Of a stretch of DNA of 64,000 nucleotides, positions 52,351-60,857 are shown in pieces. Where the stretch lies: positions 62,001 through 126,000 of the forward strand of contig JAVHLM010000004.1 of the NCBI GenBank assembly GCA_031082125.1. The letters run 5' to 3'. Numbering within the stretch: the first letter of the stretch is position 1; each line of letters starts with the position of its first letter. The notes beneath the pieces are model-generated. The model had not been told where the DNA came from, searched no databases, and saw only the letters and a list, made by a program, of their open reading frames with translations. The position numbers and the translations under genes were made by a program. The stretch comes from Candidatus Eremiobacterota bacterium (lineage in GTDB: Bacteria; Vulcanimicrobiota; CADAWZ01; Ess09-12).

Positions 52351-54066
52351 ATGTCTGGAGCATCGTTGCATGTGCCCTCTGACCTGGAAATCGCCCAGTC
52401 GTCAAAAATGGAGCCTATCGAAAAGATAGCGGAAAAGCTGGGTATCCCTTGCGATGATATTGAGCTTTACGGCAGATACAAGGCCAAGGTCTCCCTCGAT
52501 CTCATCGCAAGGTTGAAAGACAGGCCTTCAGGGAAATACGTGGTCATCACGGCCATCACTCCCACTCCCCTTGGCGAGGGGAAAACCGTTACCACCATAG
52601 GGCTCTCCATGGGGCTGGCCAGGATAGGGAAAAAGGTCTGTACCGCGATACGACAGCCCTCGCTGGGGCCCGTTTTCGGGATCAAGGGTGGCGCCGCAGG
52701 AGGCGGCTATTCACAGGTCCTCCCCATGGAGGACTTTAACCTCCATTTCACCGGCGATGTCCATGCCGTAGGCCTTGCCCACAACCTGCTCTCGGCATTC
52801 ATCGACGCCTCGCTCCTCCACGGGAACCCGCTCGGCATTGATCCTCACTCTATCCTCTGGCCCCGGGTCGTGGACGTGAGCGACAGGGCCCTCAGGCAGA
52901 TAATTGTGGGGCTCGGGGGCAAGGAGAACGGCTCCCCCCGCGAGACAGGCTTTGACATCACCGTGGCTTCAGAAGTGATGGCGATTCTCGCCCTTGCGAA
53001 GAATCTGAAGGATCTCCGGAGCCGCCTCGGCAGGGTGGTGGTCGGCTTTACGAAAGACAAGAAACCTGTAACCGCCGAGGACCTGAAATGCGCCGGCGCC
53101 ATGGCGGTGCTCCTCCGTGACGCCCTTAAGCCCAACCTCATCCAGACCATCGAGCACACTCCCTGCTTTGTCCATGCAGGTCCCTTCGCGAATATCGCCC
53201 ACGGGAACAGCTCCATTGTGGCCGATCTCATCGCTATCAAGAGCGCCGGGTACCTCGTGACGGAGAGCGGTTTCGGTGCCGACTGCGGCGCCGAGAAGTT
53301 CATGGACATCAAGTGCAGGGTAAGCGGCCTCGTGCCTGACGCGGCCGTCATTGTCGCCTCGGTGAGAGCTCTCAAGATGCATGGAGGCCTGGGCAAGGTC
53401 GTGGCCGGCAAGCCCCTTCCCGAGGAGCTTACCAGGGAGAATATCCCTGCCCTTGAAAAAGGCTGCGAGAACCTTGGCAAGCATATCGAGAACATGAGGC
53501 TCTTCGGGGTCCCCGTCGTGGTAGCCGTCAACCACTTCACTTCCGACACCGAAAAGGAGATAGAGACCATAAGGAAGATAGCCCGCGATGCCGGCGCTGA
53601 AGACGCTGTGGTAAGCCAGGTCTGGGCGAAGGGCGGTGAGGGAGGAAAAGATCTCGCCGAGGCAGTGGCGCGCGCCGCCGAGAAGCCTTCGCAGTTCAGG
53701 TTCCTTTACGAGCTGGATATGCCCATAAGGGAGAAGATAGAGACCATAGCCACAAAAGTGTATGGCGCCAAGGGCGTTGAATTCGCCCCTGCCGCCCTTG
53801 GGAAGCTCAAGCTTTACACTGAGCTTGGCTTTGACAGGATGCCTGTCTGCATGGCAAAGACTCATCTCTCCCTCTCCCATGATCCCAGGAAAAAGGGCTA
53901 TCCCAGGGATTACCTGCTTCCCGTGAGGGACATCAGGGCCTCGGTGGGGGCGGGATTCCTCTACCCCCTCTGCGGCGATATGAGAACCATGCCGGGGCTT
54001 CCCTCGGTCCCTGCCGGTACAAGAATTGATATTGACAATGAAGGAAGAGTGGTGGGATTATTCTGA
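52351..54066 (+). CDS. fhs: Formate-tetrahydrofolate ligase
   Basis: The 571-residue product is complete and typical (PTPLGEGKTVTTIGL as the nucleotide loop, KGGAAGGGYSQV, GDVHAVGLAHNLLSA, GSGFGAD-like region). It joins formate to tetrahydrofolate using ATP, the entry step of the methyl branch of the Wood-Ljungdahl pathway or the reverse, ATP-yielding direction. GGAGA precedes the ATG. The stop codon overlaps the next gene by 4 bases (CTGA). Confidence 0.97.
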   Translation: MSGASLHVPSDLEIAQSSKMEPIEKIAEKLGIPCDDIELYGRYKAKVSLDLIARLKDRPSGKYVVITAITPTPLGEGKTVTTIGLSMGLARIGKKVCTAIRQPSLGPVFGIKGGAAGGGYSQVLPMEDFNLHFTGDVHAVGLAHNLLSAFIDASLLHGNPLGIDPHSILWPRVVDVSDRALRQIIVGLGGKENGSPRETGFDITVASEVMAILALAKNLKDLRSRLGRVVVGFTKDKKPVTAEDLKCAGAMAVLLRDALKPNLIQTIEHTPCFVHAGPFANIAHGNSSIVADLIAIKSAGYLVTESGFGADCGAEKFMDIKCRVSGLVPDAAVIVASVRALKMHGGLGKVVAGKPLPEELTRENIPALEKGCENLGKHIENMRLFGVPVVVAVNHFTSDTEKEIETIRKIARDAGAEDAVVSQVWAKGGEGGKDLAEAVARAAEKPSQFRFLYELDMPIREKIETIATKVYGAKGVEFAPAALGKLKLYTELGFDRMPVCMAKTHLSLSHDPRKKGYPRDYLLPVRDIRASVGAGFLYPLCGDMRTMPGLPSVPAGTRIDIDNEGRVVGLF

Positions 54067-55310
54067 AGGCTCATTGTGACGTACTTGTCATCGGCGGCGG
54101 CCTTGCCGGCGTGACGGCATCCATTGCGTGCGCCGGGGAGGGCCGCAGCGTGCTCATTGTTGAGCGCCAGTCCTTTCTCGGGGGGCACGCGGCGTCTTTC
54201 TGCTGCAAAGCGGCGGAGAAATGCCTGGAATGCGGCCTCTGTGCCGCAATGGGCCGCTTCAGGAGCCTTGCCGGGAACAGGCTTGTTGAAAAGCTTTTCT
54301 GCTCCGAGGTGAGCAGCTTTTCCGGAGAGATGCCGCCTTTCTCCGCCGAGATAACGGTGAGGCAGAATCCGGTTGATCCTCTTGAGTGCACCTCATGCGG
54401 GCTTTGTGAAGCCGAATGCCCCGCCGGGGCCGTCACGAGGAATCATGAAGCCATCCCGCCTCAGTTCTATGTCATTGACGGGGTGAAATGCCTGAGGAGC
54501 GCCGGTGAGTCCTGCTCACGATGCGCAGATCTCTGCCCTGCGAAGTGCATAGATTTCTCAAGGACCTCAAAGATCGTGGAAGTGAATCCCAGGGCTGTTA
54601 TCCTTGCGGCAGGCTATGACTCTCTCGATGCCCTCTCGCTTCCGCAGTACGGATACGGCAGCATTGAGGGAGTAATCACGGCCCATGAGCTTGAGGGCCT
54701 CTTAGCATCACAGGGGGAGCTTTCAATGGCTGGCCCTGAAGGCAGGCCCCGCCGGATCGCCTTCATACAGTGCGCGGGCAGCAGAAATCCCCACAAGGGA
54801 AGGGATTACTGCTCCACCGTCTGCTGCCCCTATGCCCTGCGCCTGGCAAGGATGATACGCCACAGGGATCCCGCCGCTGAAGTCACAGTATTTTACATTG
54901 ACCTGCAGCCCGTGGGAAAAAGTCATGGCGCCTTTATCGAGGGGTGCCGCGGCGATGAGAAGCTCAGGCTCCTGAAAGCCCTCCCTGCAAGACTCAGCCC
55001 TGTCACCGGCGGCGTTTCCATAGAATATGAGGAAATGGCGAAAGGCACAAACGTGGTTGAACAATTTGACCTCGTGGTGCTCTCTACGGGCATCACCCCG
55101 TCGGGGGGAAATCACCTCTTGGAGTCCCTTTACGGGATCTCCCTCACCAGGGACGGATTCATAAAGACTCTTGAAGACGGCTCTACGGGAAGGGAAGGAG
55201 TTTTTGCCGCCGGATCGTCCACCGCTCCCATGGACATGGAAGGGACCATCATAAGCGCCTCTGCGGCAGCGGCCCGCGTCATCTCGTACCTTGGAGGGGA
55301 ACGGAATTGA
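54063..55310 (+). CDS. HdrA-like FAD/iron-sulfur subunit with non-AUG start (HdrA core)
   Basis: Reading the frame gives a 415-residue flavoprotein with a Rossmann FAD motif (DVLVIGGGLAG near residue 10), a cysteine cluster CCKAAEKCLECGLC, and a ferredoxin-type [4Fe-4S] motif CTSCGLCEAECP (CTSC-L-C-xxx-C). This is the core of heterodisulfide-reductase HdrA. The full GxGxxG strand requires sequence before the first GTG at 54111, but there is no ATG, GTG or TTG in frame; a CTG at 54063 overlaps the fhs stop (CTGA) with GGTGGGA 5-6 bases before it, and two ATT codons are alternatives. The protein lacks the usual HdrA N-terminal domain, which the next gene supplies. Confidence 0.75.
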   Translation: MKAHCDVLVIGGGLAGVTASIACAGEGRSVLIVERQSFLGGHAASFCCKAAEKCLECGLCAAMGRFRSLAGNRLVEKLFCSEVSSFSGEMPPFSAEITVRQNPVDPLECTSCGLCEAECPAGAVTRNHEAIPPQFYVIDGVKCLRSAGESCSRCADLCPAKCIDFSRTSKIVEVNPRAVILAAGYDSLDALSLPQYGYGSIEGVITAHELEGLLASQGELSMAGPEGRPRRIAFIQCAGSRNPHKGRDYCSTVCCPYALRLARMIRHRDPAAEVTVFYIDLQPVGKSHGAFIEGCRGDEKLRLLKALPARLSPVTGGVSIEYEEMAKGTNVVEQFDLVVLSTGITPSGGNHLLESLYGISLTRDGFIKTLEDGSTGREGVFAAGSSTAPMDMEGTIISASAAAARVISYLGGERN

Positions 55311-56857
55311 AGAATATAGGAGTCGTCATCTGCGACTGTGGAGGCACCCTGGCCGGGAAGCTCGCCACATCCTCACTGAAGGATGCAATGGCGGCGCGGG
55401 GAGCATCGCCCGTGGAGATCCATTCACGGCTCTGTGCCCCCGAGGGGCTTGATTTCCTGAAAGAGCGCTTCAGCGGGAAGAGCGACGCCCTCGTGATAGG
55501 AGCCTGCGCGCCAAGGCTTTACGAGAGCCTCTTCCGCTCCTGCTTCGAGGAGAGCCCCTCCAGGCTCAGCCACATAAGCATCAGGGAGCACTGTGCCTGG
55601 GTGACTGCAGATAATGCCCTGGCGGCATCCAAGGCCCTTCACCTCGTATGCCGCGCTTACGGGGCCATTGAGAAGGACGTTCCCCGGGAGCCTCTGCCTG
55701 CAGCCCCGCTCCCCGCCGCCACGAGGGAGGTTGCCGTGATTGGCGCCGGTATAGCTGGCATTTCTGCCGCATCACTTCTTCTGAAGATGGGCTATCCTGT
55801 GACGCTTGTTGATGAATCGGAGACCCTGCCTCCAGGCGTCGGCGAGGCGGCAGGTGCCGCGCGTCTTATTGGCACAATCGAGGGTATTGAAGGGCAGGCG
55901 GGAAATTACAGGCTCACGGTGAGCACCAGGGAAGGGGCCGTGGAAAAGAAGACTGGAGCAATGCTTATCGCCACAGGCTTTGACAAGAGCAGCGATTTGA
56001 CGGGATTTCCGCCGGAGCTTCATCCCAGGATCCTGGGCGCCGCGGGGCTTGAAAGCCTCCAGGGCGCCTCATGCCCAAGGGGAGTCATTTTCGTCACCGA
56101 TATTTACAGGGATATGCCGCCATGCTTTTACAGGAAAGTGCTGGAAGCCTCCCTGGACCTCAGGAAGAAGGATATCAACGTCACCGTCCTTTACCGCAAT
56201 ATGAGGGTAACCTTTGAAAACGGCGAGCGTCTTTACCGCGAGGCCCGGGAGAAGGGAGTGCTTTTCCTGAGGCCCGGCCCGGCCCCTGTAATGAAAGCCA
56301 TGGAAGGCGGCATGGAGCTTTTTGTCGAAGACACGCTTACCTCCGTGGGTGGGCGTCCCGCCATGGTGAGGGTCGCTGCAGACTATGCAGTGGCTCCCCT
56401 TGTTCCGGGCCCTCTCAAGGGCGCATCGGATCTGGCGGCCATGGCAGGCCTTGGCTGCGATGAAAGCGGTTTTTTTCAGCAGGATAACGGCTCTATCCTT
56501 CCCGGCCGGGCAAACAGGAGAGGAATATTCTTCGCAGGAGGCTGCCGCGGGCCTGTAGATGGAACAAGGGCGCGCCAGGAGGGATACAGTGCTGCCTGTG
56601 CCATCCATGCCTTTTTCATCGGCTGCGGAGACAATTGCGAGGCGCCTGCAGTGAAGGCTCAGGTCGCACCGGGGCTCTGTGCGCTCTGCCTCACCTGCGT
56701 GAGGACCTGCCCTCACAAGGCTGTCGAGGTGGCTTTCGGTGACGGCGAGGCAGTGGCGCCGGCAGCACGGGTATGCCGCGAAGCCTGCGAGGGATGCGGA
56801 ATCTGCGTCGTTGAGTGCCCTGCGGCGGCAATATCGCTCGAGGAGGACAGGCCTTGA
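55307..56857 (+). CDS. HdrA-like protein with HdrA N-terminal domain and two ferredoxin clusters
   Basis: The 516-residue product starts with the HdrA-type N-terminal domain (GVVICDCGG, then LVIGACAPR, IREHCAWV), followed by a Rossmann dinucleotide motif (VAVIGAGIAGISAA near residue 147) and a C-terminal pair of [4Fe-4S] motifs (CALCLTCVRTCP and CEGCGICVVECP). It starts at a TTG that overlaps the previous stop by 4 bases (TTGA), with GGAGGGG upstream. With the 54063 product it would supply HdrA function in two parts. The order of domains fits a flavin-based electron-bifurcating subunit. Confidence 0.85.
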   Translation: MKNIGVVICDCGGTLAGKLATSSLKDAMAARGASPVEIHSRLCAPEGLDFLKERFSGKSDALVIGACAPRLYESLFRSCFEESPSRLSHISIREHCAWVTADNALAASKALHLVCRAYGAIEKDVPREPLPAAPLPAATREVAVIGAGIAGISAASLLLKMGYPVTLVDESETLPPGVGEAAGAARLIGTIEGIEGQAGNYRLTVSTREGAVEKKTGAMLIATGFDKSSDLTGFPPELHPRILGAAGLESLQGASCPRGVIFVTDIYRDMPPCFYRKVLEASLDLRKKDINVTVLYRNMRVTFENGERLYREAREKGVLFLRPGPAPVMKAMEGGMELFVEDTLTSVGGRPAMVRVAADYAVAPLVPGPLKGASDLAAMAGLGCDESGFFQQDNGSILPGRANRRGIFFAGGCRGPVDGTRARQEGYSAACAIHAFFIGCGDNCEAPAVKAQVAPGLCALCLTCVRTCPHKAVEVAFGDGEAVAPAARVCREACEGCGICVVECPAAAISLEEDRP

Positions 56858-57258
56858 TAACTCCCGTGGTAGCTTTCTGTTGTGAGAATTCTGCCTACCT
56901 GGCCGCCGATGCATGCGGGAGCCTCAGGATTGGGCTTCATCCGGATATCGTCATGGTGAGGGTTCCCTGCATCGGCTCCGTGAAAGAGATTGACATACTG
57001 AGGGAGCTTGAGGAAGGCGCCCGGGGGGTGGTCCTCGCGGGATGCCATAAGGATGCCTGCCACCATCTGCAGGGCACATGCCGCGCGGAAAAGAGGGTGG
57101 AAGGTCTTGGGGCTCTCCTCAGGGAGTGCGGCATCGATTCCGGGCGGGTCAGGTATTTTGCCGTCTCGCCCCGGGAAGCCCGGACCTTCGCCGCGATGAC
57201 CGGTGAATTCGCCTGGAATCTGACAAGGGGGAACAATGAACATGAACCTGGAGAGTAA
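56854..57258 (+). CDS. mvhD: MvhD/FrhD-like [2Fe-2S] electron-transfer subunit
   Basis: The 134-residue product matches the MvhD delta-subunit family (VVAFCCENSAYLAAD, VPCIGSVKEIDILREL, GARGVVLAGCHKDACHHLQG). MvhD carries electrons between a hydrogenase or NADH/ferredoxin partner and HdrA. The start is a TTG at 56854, overlapping the previous stop (TTGA) with AGGAGG upstream. Confidence 0.85.
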   Translation: MITPVVAFCCENSAYLAADACGSLRIGLHPDIVMVRVPCIGSVKEIDILRELEEGARGVVLAGCHKDACHHLQGTCRAEKRVEGLGALLRECGIDSGRVRYFAVSPREARTFAAMTGEFAWNLTRGNNEHEPGE

Positions 57259-57291
57259 CTCAGGGGCATCTGCCGCAAGGGGGGTAAGCTC

Positions 57292-57963
57292 GTGATAATC
57301 GCGAAAAGAAAGCCCCTTGAAGAGATCCTGTCCATGATAGAGCCTTATAAGAAAGTGCTCGTGGCAGGGTGCAACGGCTGCGTTGCCATCTGCCTGGCCG
57401 GCGGCGAGAAGGAGGTGGGTATCCTGGCCTCTGCGCTCCGCCTTGCCCGCAGGCAGAAAAAGCAAGAACTGTTGACGGTGGAGCTCACCATCGAACGGCA
57501 GTGCGAGCATGAATTCATAGATGCCCTCACGAAGCCTGTCTCCGAATGCGAGGCTGTCATCTCCATGGCCTGCGGCATCGGTGTCCAGGCCCTGGCGGAG
57601 CGTTTCAGGGACCGCTGGGTCTTCCCCGGCGTGAATACCGAGTTCCTGGGGATGCCTGTGGAGCAGGGCGTCTGGAACGAGTATTGCGCGGCCTGCGGGA
57701 ACTGCCTCCTGGGGATAACGGGCGGGATCTGCCCCGTGGCACGGTGCTCCAAAAGCCTGCTTAACGGGCCATGCGGGGGCACTGAGAAGGGGAAGTGCGA
57801 GGTGGACAGGGAGCACATTGAGTGCGCCTGGCACCTCATTTACGAGAGACTCAAGGAAAAAGGGCGCCTCGATATTCTCGACGAGCTGCAGAAGCCCAGG
57901 GACTGGAGCACCAGCCGCGACGGCGGTGTAAGGCGCATTGTGAGGGAGGACATGAGACTATGA
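57292..57963 (+). CDS. metV: MetV, methylene-tetrahydrofolate reductase Fe-S partner
   Basis: The 223-residue product has a CNGC-type cysteine motif (GCNGCVAICLAGG, residues 22-34), a second cluster (ACGNCLLGITGGICPVARC) and a C-terminal CGG-type knuckle (GPCGGTEKGKC), as in MetV, the zinc/iron-sulfur partner of MetF in acetogens. It starts at a GTG 33 bases after mvhD. Its last bases overlap the metF start (ATGA). Confidence 0.88.
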   Translation: MIIAKRKPLEEILSMIEPYKKVLVAGCNGCVAICLAGGEKEVGILASALRLARRQKKQELLTVELTIERQCEHEFIDALTKPVSECEAVISMACGIGVQALAERFRDRWVFPGVNTEFLGMPVEQGVWNEYCAACGNCLLGITGGICPVARCSKSLLNGPCGGTEKGKCEVDREHIECAWHLIYERLKEKGRLDILDELQKPRDWSTSRDGGVRRIVREDMRL

Positions 57964-58898
57964 AGGCAGGGAGCACCCTTGAGAAGGTTCTGAAAGAGGG
58001 GCACAAGGCAGTCACTGTCGAGCTCGGCCCCCCGAAGAGCGCCAATGCCGCCGTGATAGAGAAGAAAGCGGGCATCCTGAAAGGTTGTGCCGATGCGGTG
58101 AACATCACAGACAACCAGACGGCCGTGGTGAGGATGTCAAGCCTGGCCTCATCGGTGATAGCCCTCAGGCTGGGCCTGGAGCCTGTGCTCCAGATGGTGA
58201 CGAGGGACCGCAACAGGATAGCCCTCCAGAGCGACGTGCTCGGCGCCGCGGCGCTGGGGATAAAAAATATCCTGGTCCTCTCGGGAGATCACCAGAAATT
58301 CGGGAATCATGGGGGGGCAAAAAACGTATTTGATATAGACTCGATACAGCTGCTCTCCGTGTTGAGGACCATGCGTGACGAGAAAAAATTTCAGAGCGGC
58401 GACGTGATGAAAGTGGAGCCCAGGCTTTTCCTGGGGGCGGCCTGCAATCCCTTTGCCGATCCGCTTGAGCTCTCGGTGATGAGGCTCGCAAAAAAGGTGA
58501 GAGCCGGCGCCGATTTCATCCAGACACAGGCTGTCTTTGACCTGGAGCGCTTCAGGGAGTTCATGAAAGAAGTCTGCGCCAGGGGCCTTCATGAGCAGAC
58601 GGCTATCCTGGCCGGCGTGGTGCCTCTCAAATCGGTCAAAGCGGCCCTCCATATGAGAGACAATGTGGCCGGCGTAGGGATGCCCGACTGCGTGATAAAA
58701 AGGATGGAGGGGGCCTCCGATCAGAAGGAAGAGGGGAAGGCACTTGCCCTTGAGACCATCAGGGAAGTGCTTGCGGTGCCCGGAGTGAGAGGCCTGCACC
58801 TCATGGCCATAGAATGGGAAGAGGCGGTGCCTGAGCTCGTGGAGAAGGCTGGGCTTCTGCCAAGGCCGACTGTTTCCCAGGAAAGCCCCGGCAGGTAG
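57960..58898 (+). CDS. metF: MetF, methylenetetrahydrofolate reductase
   Basis: The 312-residue product is a MetF-type TIM barrel (VTVELGPPKSANA, DAVNITDNQ, NILVLSGD, GADFIQTQAVFDLE, AILAGVVPLKS). It reduces 5,10-methylene-THF to 5-methyl-THF, using electrons passed from the MetV and Hdr subunits rather than directly from NAD(P)H. The ATG overlaps the metV stop by 4 bases and has GGAGG 9 bases upstream. Confidence 0.93.
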   Translation: MKAGSTLEKVLKEGHKAVTVELGPPKSANAAVIEKKAGILKGCADAVNITDNQTAVVRMSSLASSVIALRLGLEPVLQMVTRDRNRIALQSDVLGAAALGIKNILVLSGDHQKFGNHGGAKNVFDIDSIQLLSVLRTMRDEKKFQSGDVMKVEPRLFLGAACNPFADPLELSVMRLAKKVRAGADFIQTQAVFDLERFREFMKEVCARGLHEQTAILAGVVPLKSVKAALHMRDNVAGVGMPDCVIKRMEGASDQKEEGKALALETIREVLAVPGVRGLHLMAIEWEEAVPELVEKAGLLPRPTVSQESPGR

Positions 58899-58909
58899 GG
58901 GAGGAGAAA

Positions 58910-59473
58910 GTGGAGCTCTTTATAGATCTTGAAAAATGCGACAGGGCCTTTGCAGGCGAGGTGGCATCCATGCCGGGAGGCGAGGCGGTGAGGAGATGTT
59001 TTCACTGCGGGTGCTGCGCCGCGGGATGCCCCGTGCGTGAGATCGAGGAAGCCTACAATCCCCGGAGCATAATAAGAAAGATTGTGCTGGGCCTCCGGGA
59101 GGAGGTCCTCAGAAGCGACTTCATATGGCTCTGCTCGGCCTGTTATAACTGCCAGGAGCGCTGCCCCCAGGAGGTGCGTATCACCGATCTGATGGTGGTC
59201 CTCAGGAACATGGCAGTAAAATGCGGCTTTATCCATCCCTCCTTCAGGAAGCAGGTGGAGCTTCTTGCAGGCACAGGGAGGCTTTACGAGATTGAAGACT
59301 TCGACAACAAGAAGAGAAAGAAATCGGCGCTCCCGATGCTTCGGAAGGAATTCCCCGAGGTGAGAGCCATCCTGGAGAAAAGCGGCATCATGGCCATGGT
59401 GTTTCCCAAAGAGGCCGGGAAAGCCGAGGAGGGGAAGAAGCTTCCCCAGGAAGATGAAAGAGGCCCTTCATGA
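58910..59473 (+). CDS. hdrC: Heterodisulfide-reductase-like subunit C (HdrC)
   Basis: The 187-residue product has two [4Fe-4S] ferredoxin motifs (CFHCGCCAAGCP and CSACYNCQERCP) and a helical C-terminus, as in HdrC, which links HdrA to HdrB. The start is a GTG at 58910 with GGGGAGGAG upstream. It overlaps hdrB by 4 bases (ATGA). Confidence 0.9.
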   Translation: MELFIDLEKCDRAFAGEVASMPGGEAVRRCFHCGCCAAGCPVREIEEAYNPRSIIRKIVLGLREEVLRSDFIWLCSACYNCQERCPQEVRITDLMVVLRNMAVKCGFIHPSFRKQVELLAGTGRLYEIEDFDNKKRKKSALPMLRKEFPEVRAILEKSGIMAMVFPKEAGKAEEGKKLPQEDERGPS

Positions 59474-60360
59474 AATACGGACTTTTCATGGGCTGCACCA
59501 TCCCCGTGAGGGCTACCCATTACGAGCTCTCTGCCAGGCGCATCCTGGAGAGGCTTGGCATCGAAGTCTCAGATATTGAAGGATTTTCCTGCTGCGGCTT
59601 CCCCCTCAAGTCGGTGGACACCCATACTGCCGAGCTCATTGCGGCCAGGAACCTCGCCTGCGCTTCGAAGGAGGAGATGGGAATATGCACACTCTGCAGC
59701 GCCTGCACCTCCATGCTCACCGAGACTGCCCTCAGGCTCGAAGAACCTGACACGAAGGAAAAAGTGAATGGAGCCCTCTCAGAATTTGGCCTGCAATATG
59801 AGAAACCTGTCAAAATAAGGCATTTTGCCCGCCTCATAGTGGAAGAGGCGGGCTCCGAGAAGATTGGAAGCCTGGTCACCAGGCCCCTGAAAGGCCTCAG
59901 GCTCGCTGTCCATTACGGCTGCCATTTCACCAAGCCCTCTGAGATCTATGAAGGCTTCGACAGCGCCGAGATTCCCCGCACCATTGACGGGATACTCGCT
60001 CTCACGGGCGCGGAAACCATCGCCTATTCGAGAAAGACCTCATGCTGCGGTGGATCGCTGCTTGGGATAAACGAGCAGATAGCCCTCTCCATGGCCCATG
60101 GCAAGCTCCATGATCTGAAGGAGTCCGGCGTTGACGCGCTGGTGCTGGTCTGTCCTTTCTGCAGCGTGATGTACGATGACAGCCAGAAGAAGATAGAGAC
60201 TCAGTTCTCGGAAGCCTATAATCTCCCGGTCCTTTACCTCTCGCAGGTCCTGGGCCTCGCGATGGGAGTTGAGGATAAGGACCTGGGATTCAGGCTCAAC
60301 AAGGTGAGCGTCCAGCCACTGCTTGAAAAGATATCACTCCGGGACGCGGAAAGGAGGTGA
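59470..60360 (+). CDS. hdrB: Heterodisulfide-reductase-like subunit B (HdrB)
   Basis: The 296-residue product has two CCG domains (SCCGFPLKSVD with CTLCSAC, and KTSCCGGSLLGIN with CPFCSVMYDD), the pattern of HdrB, which holds the catalytic non-cubane clusters. In the MetVF-Hdr complexes the true electron acceptor is the MetV/MetF side, so HdrB probably serves as an electron conduit. Confidence 0.9.
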   Translation: MKYGLFMGCTIPVRATHYELSARRILERLGIEVSDIEGFSCCGFPLKSVDTHTAELIAARNLACASKEEMGICTLCSACTSMLTETALRLEEPDTKEKVNGALSEFGLQYEKPVKIRHFARLIVEEAGSEKIGSLVTRPLKGLRLAVHYGCHFTKPSEIYEGFDSAEIPRTIDGILALTGAETIAYSRKTSCCGGSLLGINEQIALSMAHGKLHDLKESGVDALVLVCPFCSVMYDDSQKKIETQFSEAYNLPVLYLSQVLGLAMGVEDKDLGFRLNKVSVQPLLEKISLRDAERR

Positions 60361-60365
60361 ATGAC

Positions 60366-60731
60366 ATGAAGACCATACTCATAGTGGAGGATGAACAGAG
60401 CGATGCGGATCAGCTCGTGGCGGCCCTCAAGCCCTTCAGCAGCAAAATCAGCATCATGAGCGCCGGCAGCGGCAAGGAGGCCATGGAGTGCCTTAAGAAA
60501 AAGCCCGCTGACCTTGTGCTCCTTGACATCTCTCTCCCGGGATACATCTCGGGAAGCAACCTCCTTTTCAGACAGGAGTTCAAGGAGCTCCCCGTGATTC
60601 TCGTCTCTAAAATGGAAGAGATAGATCTGAAGGTAATGAAAGTAAAGTTCCAGAATATCAGGGGGTATATCACAAAGCCCGTCGATGCGGAGGCTCTCAG
60701 GCAGGCCGTGTCTGAGGCGCTTGGTATCTAG
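60366..60731 (+). CDS. Single-domain response regulator
   Basis: The 121-residue product is a receiver domain (IVEDEQSDAD, phospho-Asp in LVLLDISLP, Lys in YITKPVDAE). It has no output domain. The ATG at 60366 has GGAGG 8 bases upstream; a GTG at 60357 overlaps the hdrB stop. It is the last gene of the one-carbon operon, so it may tie the complex to a signal. Confidence 0.88.
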   Translation: MKTILIVEDEQSDADQLVAALKPFSSKISIMSAGSGKEAMECLKKKPADLVLLDISLPGYISGSNLLFRQEFKELPVILVSKMEEIDLKVMKVKFQNIRGYITKPVDAEALRQAVSEALGI

Positions 60732-60857
60732 TAGGAGACTGCAGAGGTACATTGAACTGATTCAGGGGTGGGAACTGACGAAGCCTGTATCGCGGCATTG
60801 CGTTGTCATAAATGAGGTATTATCATCATTATACCCCTGGGGGGAAAGGAGCATACT

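Noticed and set aside
54111-55310. GTG at 54111 as the start of the HdrA-like gene
   Set aside because: It would remove the beta-strand and GxGxxG motif of the FAD fold, which is encoded just upstream in the same frame (from 54063).
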